A DNA stretch of 64,000 nt from Corynebacterium tuberculostearicum (GCF_030503735.1 NZ_CP073096.1:1054001-1118000); one strand, 5' to 3'; numbered from the stretch's first letter, positions 36,454 through 46,260 are shown. Notes: generated from the letters alone by a model not told the origin. Translations and numbers: made by a program.

Positions 36454-36587
36454 GGTGGCAGGGTTCTCCCTTGGTGTGCGGTAGATCAGACTTCTTCCGA
36501 ATCACCCCAAATACCGGGGTTGCGACCCAAACTAGGCACTGAAGGTTGAAATTACATGGGTGCAAGATGAACTTTAAGAAAACGAAA

Positions 36588-36617
36588 AATCCCTCCGCAG
36601 CATATGCTGCGAAGGGA
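36588..36617 (-). terminator. Intrinsic terminator of the LGFP lipoprotein gene
   Basis: ATCCCTCCGCAGCA and TGCTGCGAAGGGAT pair in an almost perfect hairpin, followed on the minus strand by TTTTTCGTTTTC. It ends the lipoprotein transcript before the PhoH gene. Confidence 0.85.
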
Positions 36618-36636
36618 TGGACTCGAAAAGAGCTAT

Positions 36637-37281
36637 TTACTTCTCTACGGAAGAGGTAAACTTGCCACTCTCGTCCTGGAGCCAAGAGATAACGCCGTCA
36701 TCGAACTGCTGGGTCCAGCCCTTGCCCTCAGCAGCCTTCTCCTCAGGAGCCTTAGGCAGGCCTACCTCAGCGTCTAGGCCGCCCTGGTCCTTCCAAGTCT
36801 CCGCAATCTTGCCAACGATGGGCTGTGCGCCTTCGTCATCGTCAAAGGTCAGCAGGTTGCCACCGTCGAAAGTAGCTAGGAACTCGTCTTCATCGCTCTG
36901 TTCGATGCTCTGTACATCGCCCCACTCGGCCTTCTTCTCTTCAATAGCGGAAGCAAAATCAGCCGGGACTTCTACGTCACCATTTGCGGTAGCGATGGAC
37001 TTGGTAGCACCGTCCTTGTCATCAGCGTCATCCTTTTCATCTGCATCGTCAGACTCGGAATCAGCCGCATCCTCGGACTCGGAGGAATCTGCGTCCTTGT
37101 CCTTATCAGAAGTAGCCTCAGCCGCTGCGGAACCGGCAGCATCGGTAGCGTCTGCCGCTACGGAGCCTGCACTGTCCTTAGCGTCATTAGCTGCATCCTC
37201 AGCATCGGAGCAAGCAACAAGGGCAACGGATAGGGTTGCGGCTGCAAAACCACCTGCAATGCGACGGGTCATCTTCTGCAT
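36637..37281 (-). CDS. LGFP-repeat lipoprotein
   Basis: A 214-residue secreted lipoprotein. The signal peptide ends with a lipobox (LSVALVAC, Cys at about residue 24). It is followed by an extremely acidic, Asp/Ser/Glu/Ala-rich low-complexity linker (residues 30-95) and a C-terminal LGFP-type repeat (PIVGKIAETWKDQGGLDAEVG and WTQQFDDGVISWLQ). LGFP repeats are thought to tether proteins to the corynebacterial envelope. The linker could span the cell wall. The 147 bases upstream (to 37428) hold no other gene. Confidence 0.85.
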   Translation of the reverse strand: MQKMTRRIAGGFAAATLSVALVACSDAEDAANDAKDSAGSVAADATDAAGSAAAEATSDKDKDADSSESEDAADSESDDADEKDDADDKDGATKSIATANGDVEVPADFASAIEEKKAEWGDVQSIEQSDEDEFLATFDGGNLLTFDDDEGAQPIVGKIAETWKDQGGLDAEVGLPKAPEEKAAEGKGWTQQFDDGVISWLQDESGKFTSSVEK

Positions 37282-37428
37282 TACTGCATCAGCCTTTCAT
37301 TGAGAAAGTAAGTTAATTCTAAATTCATGATTAAAATCGCCGCTCGCGGCGAATGACGCCCACCGTAACGACGCTACCCAGCCGGCGCCACCCACACGGA
37401 CAGGAATTAGACAGCTTACAATAATCCG

Positions 37429-38103
37429 CTACCGTCGTTTGCTCTGCTTAATCCCCTTCTTCGCCTTTTGTAACGAATTGTTAACGTTTCTGCGAGCTTG
37501 CTTAGCTTTAGCTTTTTCCCGAGCGCTACGCTTCGGCTTTTCTTGGCGCGAGGAACGCGCCGTCCGGCCCTTGGCAATGCCTACAAAATCCTGAATTGCC
37601 TCCCCGTCATGCTCCTTGCGCCAGACCAAGGCAATCTCAGTCACTGGAATGGACTCATCATTAAGACCCAGCGGCACTACTTGCTTCTTGCTTAGGACCT
37701 TGAGCAGCGGGCGTGGGGCGATGGCGATGCCGACATTAGCCGCCACTACTTGAAGGGCGTCTCGGACCGCAGGGACATCGACAAGCCCGGAGTCGTCGAG
37801 GCGGTAGTTGAGGTGCTCATCGGCGACGTCGGCAAGCGCGAGCTCCTCCCCCACCTCCGCGTATACGGAGTCTTTAGGCACCGCAATGCCCGGCGCCTCC
37901 TCATACAGGCGGACCACATGAAAAGTGTCATCAACGCGCGCATCCGGCAGACGCGCAAGGGCCACATCCACTTTTCCGGCCAAGAGCGGGGCTAACGCAT
38001 CGTCCGCATCAACCGCATATAGGCCGCCATGAGCAGTGTTTTCTTCAAACCGGCGAAACCATTTTCCAGGCTCCGTGCCGGTGGCAAAAGCTAAGCGCAG
38101 CAT
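37429..38103 (-). CDS. LysR-type substrate-binding domain protein lacking the DNA-binding domain
   Basis: The 224-residue protein begins MLRLAFATGTEPGKWFRRFEE and contains a LysR effector-binding fold (GKVDVALARLP, VVAANVGIAIAPRPLLKVL, IALVWRKEHDGEAIQDFVGIA). There is no winged-helix domain in front; instead the C-terminal 50 residues are a strongly basic Arg/Lys tail (KPKRSAREKAKAKQARRN). The frame is open to 38226, but the preceding residues run into the divergent gene and look non-native. It faces a DUF5997 gene 35 bases away, the typical corynebacterial pair. A ligand-sensing role with non-specific nucleic-acid contact is a guess. Confidence 0.83.
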   Translation of the reverse strand: MLRLAFATGTEPGKWFRRFEENTAHGGLYAVDADDALAPLLAGKVDVALARLPDARVDDTFHVVRLYEEAPGIAVPKDSVYAEVGEELALADVADEHLNYRLDDSGLVDVPAVRDALQVVAANVGIAIAPRPLLKVLSKKQVVPLGLNDESIPVTEIALVWRKEHDGEAIQDFVGIAKGRTARSSRQEKPKRSAREKAKAKQARRNVNNSLQKAKKGIKQSKRR

Positions 38104-38138
38104 GGAGGACAGTCTACTGAAAGTGCTACGGTGAAGGC

Positions 38139-38504
38139 GTGACTGAAGAACAAAAGCAACCATCCGGCACCGCCATGCGTGCCCAAACCGCGGCGAAGAA
38201 GCTAGGCATCTACTTGCCCGCCGCACCCGACGAGTTTCAAAACAGTGCCGTTAGCCACGAAGAGCTGCGAGAATTGCAGCATAACCCACCCGAGTGGCTA
38301 CAAACTCTGCGCCGCGAAGGCCCCCACCCACGGCCGGAAGTCGCCCATAAGCTGGGTATTTCCGTCAACGCGCTGAAAAAGAATGATATGGATAAACCGC
38401 TGACTACAGCGGAAATCAATCAGCTGCTCCAAGAGCAGCCGGAATGGCTCCAGCAGGCCCGCGCCACCATGGCGCAGGCCCGTGGCCATGAGGTGAAGGA
38501 CTAG
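38139..38504 (+). CDS. DUF5997 family protein
   Basis: The 121-residue protein reads [21 protein letters not shown], then [20 protein letters not shown] and [21 protein letters not shown], the pattern I recall for DUF5997, a small actinobacterial protein always close to a LysR-like gene. HTH-like helices ([14 protein letters not shown]) suggest DNA binding. Start is GTG at 38139, probably leaderless. The 3' end overlaps the convergent glyA by four bases. Confidence 0.85.
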   Translation: MTEEQKQPSGTAMRAQTAAKKLGIYLPAAPDEFQNSAVSHEELRELQHNPPEWLQTLRREGPHPRPEVAHKLGISVNALKKNDMDKPLTTAEINQLLQEQPEWLQQARATMAQARGHEVKD

Positions 38505-39784
38505 ACCAGCTTCCAGTCCTCGAGGCCCTCATATAGCGGATAGTGCTGGGCGATCTTGTCCACCCGAGCGCGCAGGGTCTCTACGTCGGCATTCTTACCC
38601 TGTGCTAGGGCGGTGCCAATAATATCTGCGACCTCGGTAAAGGCCTCGGCATCCAAACCGCGGGTAGCCAGCGCAGAAGTACCAATGCGCAGGCCAGAAG
38701 TGACCATCGGCGGGCGGGGATCGTTTGGCACAGCATTGCGGTTAACGGTAATGCCTACCTCATGCAGCAAATCCTCTGCCTGCTGTCCATCCAACTCGGA
38801 ATTGCGCAGGTCCGCTAGGACCAAATGCACATCGGTGCCACCGGTAAGCACATCCACGCCAGCGACCTTCGCGTCCTCTGCGGTGAGACGCTCAGCCAGA
38901 ATGCGGGCACCTTCTAGGGTGCGCTCTTGGCGCTTCTTAAACTCCTCGCTGGCAGCAATCTTCATGGCGATAGCCTTGGCTGCGACCACGTGCATTAGAG
39001 GACCGCCCTGCTGGCCGGGGAAGACGTTGGAATTTATCTTCTTGGCATAATCCTGCTTTGCCAAAATCATTCCGGAGCGCGGACCGCCCAAGGTCTTGTG
39101 CACGGTGGTAGAAACGATATCCGCGTGAGGCACTGGGCTCGGGTGCAAGCCGGCAGCCACAAGGCCAGCAAAGTGAGCCATGTCTACCCACAGGTAGGCG
39201 CCAACCTCATCAGCAATCTCACGGAAGGCTGCGAAGTCCATGGTGCGCGGATAGGCGGACCATCCACCGATAATGACCTTCGGCTTTTCCTTCAATGCCT
39301 GTTCGCGCAGCTTATCCATGTCTACGCGCATAGTGTCAGGGTCAACCTCATATGCAGCGACGTCATAAAGCTTGCCCGAGAAGTTCAGCTTCATGCCGTG
39401 GGTTAGGTGGCCGCCGTGTGCCAAGGACAGGCCCAAAATTTTATCGCCTGGCTCAGCAATTGTGGACAATACCGCTGCGTTTGCCTGTGCACCCGAGTGG
39501 GGCTGGACATTGGCAAATTCCGCGCCAAAGAGATCCTTAGCGCGATTGCGGGCAAGGTCCTCTACGACGTCGACATGCTCGCAGCCTCCGTAGTAGCGGC
39601 GGCCGGGATAGCCCTCCGCGTACTTATTGGTCAGCACAGAGCCTTGCGCTTGGAGCACTGCGCGAGGCACAAAGTTCTCAGAGGCGATCATCTCCAGAGT
39701 CTCGCGCTGGCGGGAGATTTCTCCCTGGATAGCACCGAATACATCCGGATCAAGATCGCGAAGGTCAGAGGTAAAAGAAGCCAT
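38501..39784 (-). CDS. glyA: Serine hydroxymethyltransferase
   Basis: GlyA interconverts serine and glycine with tetrahydrofolate, the main source of one-carbon units. The 427-residue PLP protein includes [31 protein letters not shown] and [12 protein letters not shown], and the PLP lysine motif [17 protein letters not shown] near residue 230. It is divergent from coaA with a 118-base shared promoter region, as in C. glutamicum and mycobacteria (Rv1093/Rv1092c). Confidence 0.98.
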   Translation of the reverse strand: MASFTSDLRDLDPDVFGAIQGEISRQRETLEMIASENFVPRAVLQAQGSVLTNKYAEGYPGRRYYGGCEHVDVVEDLARNRAKDLFGAEFANVQPHSGAQANAAVLSTIAEPGDKILGLSLAHGGHLTHGMKLNFSGKLYDVAAYEVDPDTMRVDMDKLREQALKEKPKVIIGGWSAYPRTMDFAAFREIADEVGAYLWVDMAHFAGLVAAGLHPSPVPHADIVSTTVHKTLGGPRSGMILAKQDYAKKINSNVFPGQQGGPLMHVVAAKAIAMKIAASEEFKKRQERTLEGARILAERLTAEDAKVAGVDVLTGGTDVHLVLADLRNSELDGQQAEDLLHEVGITVNRNAVPNDPRPPMVTSGLRIGTSALATRGLDAEAFTEVADIIGTALAQGKNADVETLRARVDKIAQHYPLYEGLEDWKLV

Positions 39785-39902
39785 AAAGGTGTGGTCCCCT
39801 TCTCAAAATCAAGCGGTATGGGCTGCTGCATATCTTATCGTGCCACGCACCCTAAGGGGGCATACTTTTACCCTCTAAATACACAAGTGCGACAATAGAG
39901 CC

Positions 39903-40829
39903 ATGGCGCGCACTTTGGATTCCAGCCCTTACCTAGATTTTGACCGTGAGACTTGGCGTGAACTGCGTAAATCCATGCCGCAGGTACTTACGGAAAACGA
40001 GGTGGAGCAGCTTCGTGGTTTAGGCGACCGCATTGACCTCGCTGAGGTAGCTGATGTCTATCTCCCCCTCTCCCGACTCATCCATATGCAAGTTACCGCT
40101 CGCCAGCAGCTCACCACGGCTACTGAAACCTTTTTAGGCAACCCTGCTACGCATGTTCCCTTTGTCATCGGCGTAGCCGGATCAGTGGCCGTAGGAAAAT
40201 CCACCACCGCGCGCCTCCTCCAGGTACTGCTGCAGCGTTGGGACTCCCACCCCAAAGTAGAGCTCGTTACTACTGACGGCTTCCTCTTCCCCACTAAGAC
40301 TCTTAAAGAACGGGGCCTCATGCAGCGCAAGGGTTTCCCGGAATCCTATGACCAACGCGCTCTCCTCCGCTTCGTTACCGACGTTAAATCAGGCAAACCA
40401 CTAGTTAAGGCCCCTCTCTACTCCCACATCACCTATGACATCGTGGACGGGGAAAATCAAGAGGTTCATCAGCCAGACATCCTCATTCTCGAGGGGCTCA
40501 ACGTCTTACAAACCAGCCCTACGCTGACCGTTGCGGACCTCTTTGACTTTTCGGTTTACGTCGATGCCCGTACAGACGATATCGAGCAGTGGTATATCGA
40601 TCGCTTCCTCACCCTGCGCCACACCGCTTTCCGTGAACCAAACGCCCACTTCTCTTCTTATGCAGACATGGACGATGAAGAAGCCCGAGCTCAAGCCCGT
40701 GAAATCTGGCAGTCCATCAACCTGCCCAACTTGGTGGAAAATATCCTTCCCACGCGCGTGCGTGCCTCACTCGTGCTTAGGAAGGGCTCGCATCACTTAG
40801 TAGAGCAGGTGCGCATGCGCAAGCTTTAG
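39903..40829 (+). CDS. coaA: Pantothenate kinase type I
   Basis: CoaA phosphorylates pantothenate in the first step of coenzyme A synthesis. The 308-residue protein has the P-loop [18 protein letters not shown] near residue 95, then [26 protein letters not shown], and [22 protein letters not shown]. The ATG is preceded by GACAATAGAGCC, consistent with a -10 box and a leaderless or near-leaderless transcript. Convergent with the isoprenyl transferase gene, only three bases apart. Confidence 0.97.
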   Translation: MARTLDSSPYLDFDRETWRELRKSMPQVLTENEVEQLRGLGDRIDLAEVADVYLPLSRLIHMQVTARQQLTTATETFLGNPATHVPFVIGVAGSVAVGKSTTARLLQVLLQRWDSHPKVELVTTDGFLFPTKTLKERGLMQRKGFPESYDQRALLRFVTDVKSGKPLVKAPLYSHITYDIVDGENQEVHQPDILILEGLNVLQTSPTLTVADLFDFSVYVDARTDDIEQWYIDRFLTLRHTAFREPNAHFSSYADMDDEEARAQAREIWQSINLPNLVENILPTRVRASLVLRKGSHHLVEQVRMRKL

Positions 40830-40832
40830 CGC

Positions 40833-41609
40833 CTATTTTCCAAAGCGGCGCGAGCGTTGCGAGTAGTCGCGCAATGCGCGGAGGAAATCTACCTTGCGGA
40901 AAGCAGGCCAGTAGGTATCAGTAAACCAAATTTCAGAGTAAGCAGCCTGCCACAGAAGGAAACCAGATAGCCGCTGCTCACCCGAGGTTCGGATGACCAG
41001 ATCTGGGTCCGGAAGCCCCTTGGTATAGAGGTGTTCTCCAATTGATTCCGCGGTGACCCGATCCGCCATTTCCGCTGCGGATGTTCCCATTTCTGCTTCG
41101 GCACGCACCAAGTTCTGCACTGCGTCCACGATTTCTTGGCGCCCGCCATATCCCACGGCCACGTTGACGATGACCCCGGTATTATCTTCAGTATTTTCCG
41201 CTGCCGTGACCATGCGTTGGCGAATATCATCCGGAAGCAGATCTAGGTGCCCTACTAGGCGCACCTGGCACTCCACATCGCTGTGGGATAAGTGAGTGAC
41301 CACATCTGAGATGATGTCAAAGAGAAGTTTGACCTCCTGTTCGCTACGTTTCAAATTCTCCGTGGACAAGAGGTAGATGGTGACTACTTCAATATCTGTA
41401 TCGCGGCACCATGAGATCATCTCGCCGATCTTTTTCGCGCCTTGGCGGTGGCCGTGGCTGATATCGGTAAAACCTGCCTCACGTGCCCACCGGCGATTGC
41501 CATCGGCCATGATGGCTACGTGCTTAGGCTGTGGCTTACCCTTGATAAGGTGCGCTAGACGGGCTTCATAGGCTGGGTAGGCCAGCTGCTTGAGAAAACT
41601 CACGCTCAT
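40833..41609 (-). CDS. uppS: Short-chain cis-isoprenyl diphosphate synthase (UppS family, Rv1086-like)
   Basis: The 258-residue cis-prenyltransferase has the diphosphate-binding MADGNRRWARE and GHRQGAKKIGEM segments, LSTENLKRSEQEV, and the C-terminal RTSGEQRLSGFLLWQAAYSE and WPAFRKVDFLRAL. By position (next to mca and coaA) it corresponds to Rv1086, the omega,E,Z-farnesyl diphosphate synthase that primes decaprenyl phosphate synthesis in mycobacteria; Corynebacterium normally has a second, longer-product enzyme elsewhere. Chain length cannot be decided from the sequence alone. Confidence 0.93.
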   Translation of the reverse strand: MSVSFLKQLAYPAYEARLAHLIKGKPQPKHVAIMADGNRRWAREAGFTDISHGHRQGAKKIGEMISWCRDTDIEVVTIYLLSTENLKRSEQEVKLLFDIISDVVTHLSHSDVECQVRLVGHLDLLPDDIRQRMVTAAENTEDNTGVIVNVAVGYGGRQEIVDAVQNLVRAEAEMGTSAAEMADRVTAESIGEHLYTKGLPDPDLVIRTSGEQRLSGFLLWQAAYSEIWFTDTYWPAFRKVDFLRALRDYSQRSRRFGK

Positions 41610-41621
41610 CAGTTTATACGC

Positions 41622-41933
41622 CTAGAAAATGGACTTCTTGCGGTTATCGTAAATGCCGGCTTCCTTCATCGCCTCGTCCACGGCTTCCTCATCAAAGGGA
41701 TCAATGCCGTGGTCCTCCGCAAACATCATGCGGCGGCGAAAGCGCGAATAACGACGATGAAAGTTCCACCCTGCAACTAGCACGCCGACGCCCATAAGCG
41801 CCAAGATAAGAAGGCCGATGGGCGATGCCTTGCCAAACTCTGGCCCCATTGGGCCGCCTTCCGCGCCCTCGGTTCCTTGGGCTAAAACAAATACGTCGTT
41901 CGCGGCAAGGACGAAAGAGTTATACATGCTCAT
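41622..41933 (-). CDS. Small single-pass membrane protein
   Basis: A 103-residue protein with a short N-terminal extracytoplasmic part, one transmembrane helix (PIGLLILALMGVGVLVAGWNF) and a basic then acidic cytoplasmic tail (RRYSRFRRRMMFAEDHGIDPFDEE). It lies three bases after mca in the same direction, matching Rv1083 next to Rv1082 (mca). Function unknown. Confidence 0.8.
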   Translation of the reverse strand: MSMYNSFVLAANDVFVLAQGTEGAEGGPMGPEFGKASPIGLLILALMGVGVLVAGWNFHRRYSRFRRRMMFAEDHGIDPFDEEAVDEAMKEAGIYDNRKKSIF

Positions 41934-41936
41934 GTC

Positions 41937-42827
41937 CTAAGCCTCCTCTTTCTCTTCGATGCCTGCAAATAGATCGTTTTCTGGCAATGAGGTGGAAACG
42001 CGAGTCTTGGCCAGCTCAAACTCTTCGGTAGGCCACAGGCGCTGCTGTACCTCCACCGGTGTAGCCAAGAAAGCGCCTGCCGGATCGATCTGTGTGGCAT
42101 GAGCCCGCAGGGCTTCTTCGCGATTGCTGAAGTACTCCGCGCATTCCACCTGAGTGGTCACACGGGCCATGATATCGCCAAAAGTGGTATCCCAGCGCGC
42201 CAACATCGGCCCATAGGGACTGGTTTTACCTTCCTCAAGAAGCAAATCATGGAACATCTTCATGCGCTGGTAGACAAACCCATGCGAGTAGTACAGCTTC
42301 AATGGAGACCACGGCTCGCCCAACTCAGGGTGATATTCAGGGTCTCCTGCCTTCTCCCATGCGATCATGGAAGCACGATGCACCATCAGGTGATCCGGGT
42401 GTGGATAGCCACCATTCTCGTCATAGGTGACGATAACGTGCGGACGGAACTCGCGGATTACCTGCACGTATTCTTGAGCAACGGCGTCATCCCCCAGCAA
42501 GGCAAAACAACCTAGCGGAAGCAGTTCCTCCATCGACTTACCTTCAACCGGATCAGGCAAGCCCGAATCAACGTGGCCCAGCCAGCGATGTTTTACGCCC
42601 AGCGCCCGCGCCGCCTGAGCCATTTCTTCACGTCGAACCTCGCCCATATTTTCTATAATCCCAGGGCGGTCCATGGCAGGGTTAATCACATCGCCGCGCT
42701 CGCCGCCCGTACAGGTCAGCACCAAGACGTCGTTACCTTCAGCAGCGTAGCGCGCGGTGGTTGCCGCACCCTTAGAAGACTCATCATCTGGGTGCGCGTG
42801 GATAGCTAGTAGGCGAAAATCGCTCAC
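41937..42827 (-). CDS. mca: Mycothiol S-conjugate amidase
   Basis: Mca cleaves mycothiol conjugates of toxins so that the mercapturic acid can be exported. The 296-residue zinc amidase has the LmbE/PIG-L motif IHAHPDDESSKGAAT near residue 9 and the third zinc ligand in YPHPDHLMVHRAS near 150. It has CTGGERGDVINPAM near residue 39. Mycothiol is made only by Actinobacteria, so the gene supports the taxonomic call. The start ATG is preceded by AAGGGGATGG. Confidence 0.96.
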   Translation of the reverse strand: MSDFRLLAIHAHPDDESSKGAATTARYAAEGNDVLVLTCTGGERGDVINPAMDRPGIIENMGEVRREEMAQAARALGVKHRWLGHVDSGLPDPVEGKSMEELLPLGCFALLGDDAVAQEYVQVIREFRPHVIVTYDENGGYPHPDHLMVHRASMIAWEKAGDPEYHPELGEPWSPLKLYYSHGFVYQRMKMFHDLLLEEGKTSPYGPMLARWDTTFGDIMARVTTQVECAEYFSNREEALRAHATQIDPAGAFLATPVEVQQRLWPTEEFELAKTRVSTSLPENDLFAGIEEKEEA

Positions 42828-42920
42828 TGAAAATCCATCCCCTTATTTCTAGGTTCTCTGAACAGATGAATATCCTAGTAGATAATTGGAAAACAGTAGT
42901 CCTCGACTAGAGTAGAGGAC

Positions 42921-43391
42921 ATGACTTCCGCCGGAAAATCTCGCCCAGCCGCCCGCTATGGTTCCCGCGGCTCCTCTGAAAAGAACTCTGGTAGCTGGAC
43001 TAATAGAGCATTGGTGCTCATCTTTATCGCCATTTTTATCGCGCTTATCTTTTTTGGCTTCCGGTATTTCCAGCAAAAGGAAAGCGTCAATGCGGAGGTG
43101 TCTATCGTGACTCAGAAAGTCCTCAGCGATGATTCCACTCGCGTGTGGGTCGATGTCACCCGCAACCACACTGATGAAGATGCCTATTGCATTGTCCAAG
43201 CCTTTGACTATTCCAAAGCCGAAGTAGGCCGGCGCGAGTTTCCTGTCCCCGCTGGCGGAAATGAAACTCAGCGCATCGCCGTAGATGTTCCCACTAATGC
43301 TCGCGCCGTCGCTGGGGGTGCCTACGGTTGCTCCGGCAATATTCCAGAATATTTAGATATGGATAATCCTGACTACGCGGAAAGCCGCTAG
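42921..43391 (+). CDS. DUF4307 membrane protein
   Basis: The 156-residue protein has a basic N-terminus, one transmembrane helix (ALVLIFIAIFIALIFFGFRYF, residues 31-51) and an extracytoplasmic domain with TRVWVDVTRNHTDEDAYCIVQAFDY. This is DUF4307, corresponding to Rv1081c between mca and greA. Function unknown. ATG has GAGGAC just upstream and a TAGAGT -10-like box at 42909. Confidence 0.87.
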   Translation: MTSAGKSRPAARYGSRGSSEKNSGSWTNRALVLIFIAIFIALIFFGFRYFQQKESVNAEVSIVTQKVLSDDSTRVWVDVTRNHTDEDAYCIVQAFDYSKAEVGRREFPVPAGGNETQRIAVDVPTNARAVAGGAYGCSGNIPEYLDMDNPDYAESR

Positions 43392-43511
43392 CCGCGTGTG
43401 CTAGGATTTGTAGCGCCTAGAACTGGGCATTTGCCAAGTTCCACTTTAACTTTTGGCCCCAGACAAAAGCAGGGGCTTTGACCACAATTCCTATCTACGG
43501 AAGGTTGCAGA

Positions 43512-44033
43512 ATGGCTGAGCAGCAAAAGCAGTACATCACCCCAGAAACCAAGGCGAAGCTCGAGGCCGAGCTGCAGGAGCTCATTGATCACCGCCCAGT
43601 TGTCGCGGCAGAGATCAACGAGCGTCGTGAGGAAGGCGACCTCAAAGAGAACGCCGGCTACGATGCCGCGCGTGAAATGCAGGACCAAGAAGAGGCCCGC
43701 ATTAAGCAGATCTCTGAGGTTCTTGCGAATGCCACCACCGAGCGCGGCGCTGTTCAAGAAGGCGTTGCACACACCGGCTCCGTAGTCCACGTTTACTACA
43801 ACGGCGACAAGGAAGATAAGGAAACCTTCCTCATCGGTACTCGAGCTGCTGCTTCCGATAACAAGGATCTAGAGACCTACTCCGAACAGTCCCCGCTGGG
43901 CGCTGCCATCCTCGGCGCCCAGGAGGGAGAGACTCGCGAGTACACCGCCCCAAATGGCAAGACCATTTCGGTCACCATCGAATCCGCTGCGCCGTACGAT
44001 TCTGCTAAGGCCGCCACTCCGCGCGAGTCCTAA
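43512..44033 (+). CDS. greA: Transcription elongation factor GreA
   Basis: GreA rescues backtracked RNA polymerase by stimulating transcript cleavage. The 173-residue protein has the N-terminal coiled coil with the tip acidic residues in NERREEGDLKENAGYDAAREMQ and the C-terminal FKBP-like domain (SEQSPLGAAILGAQEGETREYTAPNGK). It is slightly longer than E. coli GreA, as usual in Actinobacteria. ATG is preceded by ACGGAAGGTTGCAGA. Confidence 0.97.
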   Translation: MAEQQKQYITPETKAKLEAELQELIDHRPVVAAEINERREEGDLKENAGYDAAREMQDQEEARIKQISEVLANATTERGAVQEGVAHTGSVVHVYYNGDKEDKETFLIGTRAAASDNKDLETYSEQSPLGAAILGAQEGETREYTAPNGKTISVTIESAAPYDSAKAATPRES

Positions 44034-44073
44034 TTCTTTAATCATTTACCACTCTGGAGAAAGAGCAAACCCC

Positions 44074-44349
44074 ATGAAAAAGTTCTCCCGCTATGCCGCT
44101 GCCGGCCTCGTATTCACCGCTGGCCTTTCCCTCGCTGCCTGCCACCCGCCGAATCAGCAGGACTCTGATTCCAAGGTAGAAAACGCCTCCACTTTCACCG
44201 GTGAAGCCCCAATGCAGAAGGATGCTGAGACCAGCTCTTCCGCACCCAATCCCGCCGTTGAAGAAGCACCTGTGGTTGAGCCCGGTGCTCCAGAAGAGCC
44301 GGTTCAGCCGAATCTGAACGGTACTGCCACCGAGCTGCCACAGCAGTAA
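44074..44349 (+). CDS. Small Pro/Glu-rich lipoprotein
   Basis: A 91-residue predicted lipoprotein: MKKFSRYAAAGLVFTAGLSL, then the lipobox AAC with Cys at about residue 23, then a Pro, Glu, Ser-rich tail with no clear fold. The ATG follows GGAGAAAGAGCAAACCCC. It lies 40 bases downstream of greA in the same direction and ends at a strong terminator, so it is probably co-transcribed with greA. I do not recognise it. Confidence 0.78.
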   Translation: MKKFSRYAAAGLVFTAGLSLAACHPPNQQDSDSKVENASTFTGEAPMQKDAETSSSAPNPAVEEAPVVEPGAPEEPVQPNLNGTATELPQQ

Positions 44350-44360
44350 AAGGCTGATTT

Positions 44361-44392
44361 AAGGGGCCGAGGGATTTCCTCGGCCCCTTTTT
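44361..44392 (+). terminator. Intrinsic terminator after greA/lipoprotein
   Basis: AAGGGGCCGAGG and CCTCGGCCCCTT form a GC-rich stem followed by TTTTTG. The flanking convergent gene ends at 44397, so it may serve both directions. Confidence 0.92.
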
Positions 44393-44396
44393 GTTG

Positions 44397-46241
44397 CTAT
44401 TTTTCTGGGTTTACTTCCCTTACCCAGTCCCCGATAACACCGGGCACCACAGCTGGCGGCTCACCCAGAAGGTCGCGCTTATTCGGGTCCCTCTCTACCT
44501 GCGTAGTCACGGACTTTACTCTCTTTTTCTCATTGTCTTTGCCGCGCATACCCATCATTGGTCCATATGCTCGAGCACCACCAGTGGCACGGCCGGAATT
44601 CCCGCCTCGAGATGCCGCAGCACCTTCGCTACTGCCGGATCCCACACCAGACCCAATTCCCCCACTGTTACGGAAGCTCATACCTCCACCAGCACCCGCG
44701 CCACCACTCAGACCAGAGCGCATACCCGCACCTGCTCCTGAGCCAACACCGGCAAAGGGGACTCCGCTTCTCGCTCCGCGCCCGAGACCTTGTCCCAAGT
44801 GCGTTCCTCTTGCTCCCCGGATCATTTCGCCACTGCTTCCCCGACTACCTGTGGCTGGGGCATACCCACCGCGGACCGTATGCCTTGCTTGGACACCGCG
44901 ACCCGCTTCTGCCGTTCCTCCGGCTGCCATCGTCGGAGCCATTCCTCCAACAACGGGTTGCGCGGTGCTTGCCGGTGCAACTGTTCCGCTACCGTTTACG
45001 GCTCCACCATTGAGGCTTGCATTAACGGGATGTGCCAAGCCACTAGGAAGCTGTCCCATCGCGCCAGCCGGCCCAGTCATACCCGGCATCGAGGCTCCTT
45101 GGGTCGCAACCTCATGCCCTCCGACATTGACTTTGTCCCCCAATGCCAGCTTCTCCAATGCATTCCTACCGCTAGTACGCATCTCATCGTGAAAATCGCT
45201 AATTTCCTGCGGACTCATCCCCACTGCTTCTAGCCCCTGCACATTCCCATTAACAACGTCAAAGTTTCCTGGCCCCAGGTCTCCTCGCGCAATCGCCTCC
45301 GCAATATTCTTAGGCCACACCACTCCCTCGGTGTTATATCGTTGCCCATCGCCTTCGACACCAGCAAGGCCCGCTTCAACTCCGCCGCCACCCGACGCCG
45401 GCGATTGTTCCATCAAGGCATGCTGGTACGGCATGGCCTCTACCGCAAAGCGCTGCAAGTCCGGCTGCAGCGTGGCCAAAGCCGCCTTCTCCGCAATCTC
45501 TCGTTCCAACGGTTCTGGGATGGCCATCACCTCCATCGCCATTGCCATCGCGGTAGGCTGCATTCCCATGAGCTTAGCGTGAAAACCAGTCAGCTTTGCC
45601 CCCATAACCTCAGCGTTTGCCACAAAATGGCTTCCCGACGCCGCCACTTCACGAATCTTCGCTGCCGCCCGCGACGTGGCCTCACTGTCATTTTCGCTTT
45701 CCAAAGACCCCGCTGCTTCCTCAAGTCCACTGACAATTTCGCTTACTTCCGACGCCAGCGAACTCCACCGAGCATTTGCCTCCGAGACGCTCCAAATCTG
45801 TGTCGACATCAAGTCTGTTGCTAACTTCACGATGTCAGTGCCCACATTCACCACCGGCATAGTAAAGCCAAACGGGGTATACCCCGGCTCCGGCTGGTTC
45901 ATAATCGGCATCGACTCTACGCCAATATCACCACCCGCATCTGCTATCTCCATTCCCCGGCTATTCGCGTCCTCCTGAGCCTGAAACCCGCGGGCCTCTC
46001 GTCCTAAGCTGTCATCCAACCATTCAAGTTGTTGAGAAAACGCCCTGATCGAATTACTAGCCGAGCCTGGATCTGTCTCAAGCACTCGCTGGTGGACGGA
46101 CCCGACATGGTCTATCCCTATGACTGGAGAGAATCCCGCATTAATTGGTGACCTAGCTTGTGCTACTAATGAGTTCATTTCGCGCCGCATTGCTGAAGTT
46201 TTCAATGCTGCAGACAAGATACTTTCCGTACGAATTTTCAT
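44397..46241 (-). CDS. Large helical, Gly-rich protein with WXG100/PPE-like features
   Basis: The 614-residue protein has no signal peptide. Its N-terminal 300 residues are mainly helical and Ala/Glu/Met-rich, with stretches such as ARWSSLASEVSEIVSGLEE that resemble type VII secretion (WXG100/PPE-like) substrates. The remaining half is low-complexity Gly/Ser/Ala/Arg (for example GGAGAGGGMSFRNSGGIGSG). It ends in a charged segment. ATG is preceded by GGGGGAAGA. The upstream partner is a DUF3558 lipoprotein 19 bases away, so the pair is an operon at the cell envelope. Base composition and low complexity differ from neighbouring core genes. Function is unknown; the type VII assignment is an inference from shape only. 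Confidence 0.7.
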   Translation of the reverse strand: MKIRTESILSAALKTSAMRREMNSLVAQARSPINAGFSPVIGIDHVGSVHQRVLETDPGSASNSIRAFSQQLEWLDDSLGREARGFQAQEDANSRGMEIADAGGDIGVESMPIMNQPEPGYTPFGFTMPVVNVGTDIVKLATDLMSTQIWSVSEANARWSSLASEVSEIVSGLEEAAGSLESENDSEATSRAAAKIREVAASGSHFVANAEVMGAKLTGFHAKLMGMQPTAMAMAMEVMAIPEPLEREIAEKAALATLQPDLQRFAVEAMPYQHALMEQSPASGGGGVEAGLAGVEGDGQRYNTEGVVWPKNIAEAIARGDLGPGNFDVVNGNVQGLEAVGMSPQEISDFHDEMRTSGRNALEKLALGDKVNVGGHEVATQGASMPGMTGPAGAMGQLPSGLAHPVNASLNGGAVNGSGTVAPASTAQPVVGGMAPTMAAGGTAEAGRGVQARHTVRGGYAPATGSRGSSGEMIRGARGTHLGQGLGRGARSGVPFAGVGSGAGAGMRSGLSGGAGAGGGMSFRNSGGIGSGVGSGSSEGAAASRGGNSGRATGGARAYGPMMGMRGKDNEKKRVKSVTTQVERDPNKRDLLGEPPAVVPGVIGDWVREVNPEK

Positions 46242-46260
46242 TCTTCCCCCGAGTTAGTCA

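Noticed and set aside
36637..37281. Plus-strand Ser/Ala-rich frame across the LGFP lipoprotein
   Set aside because: It is the antisense of an Asp/Ala-rich linker; the minus-strand frame has a signal peptide, a lipobox and an LGFP repeat.
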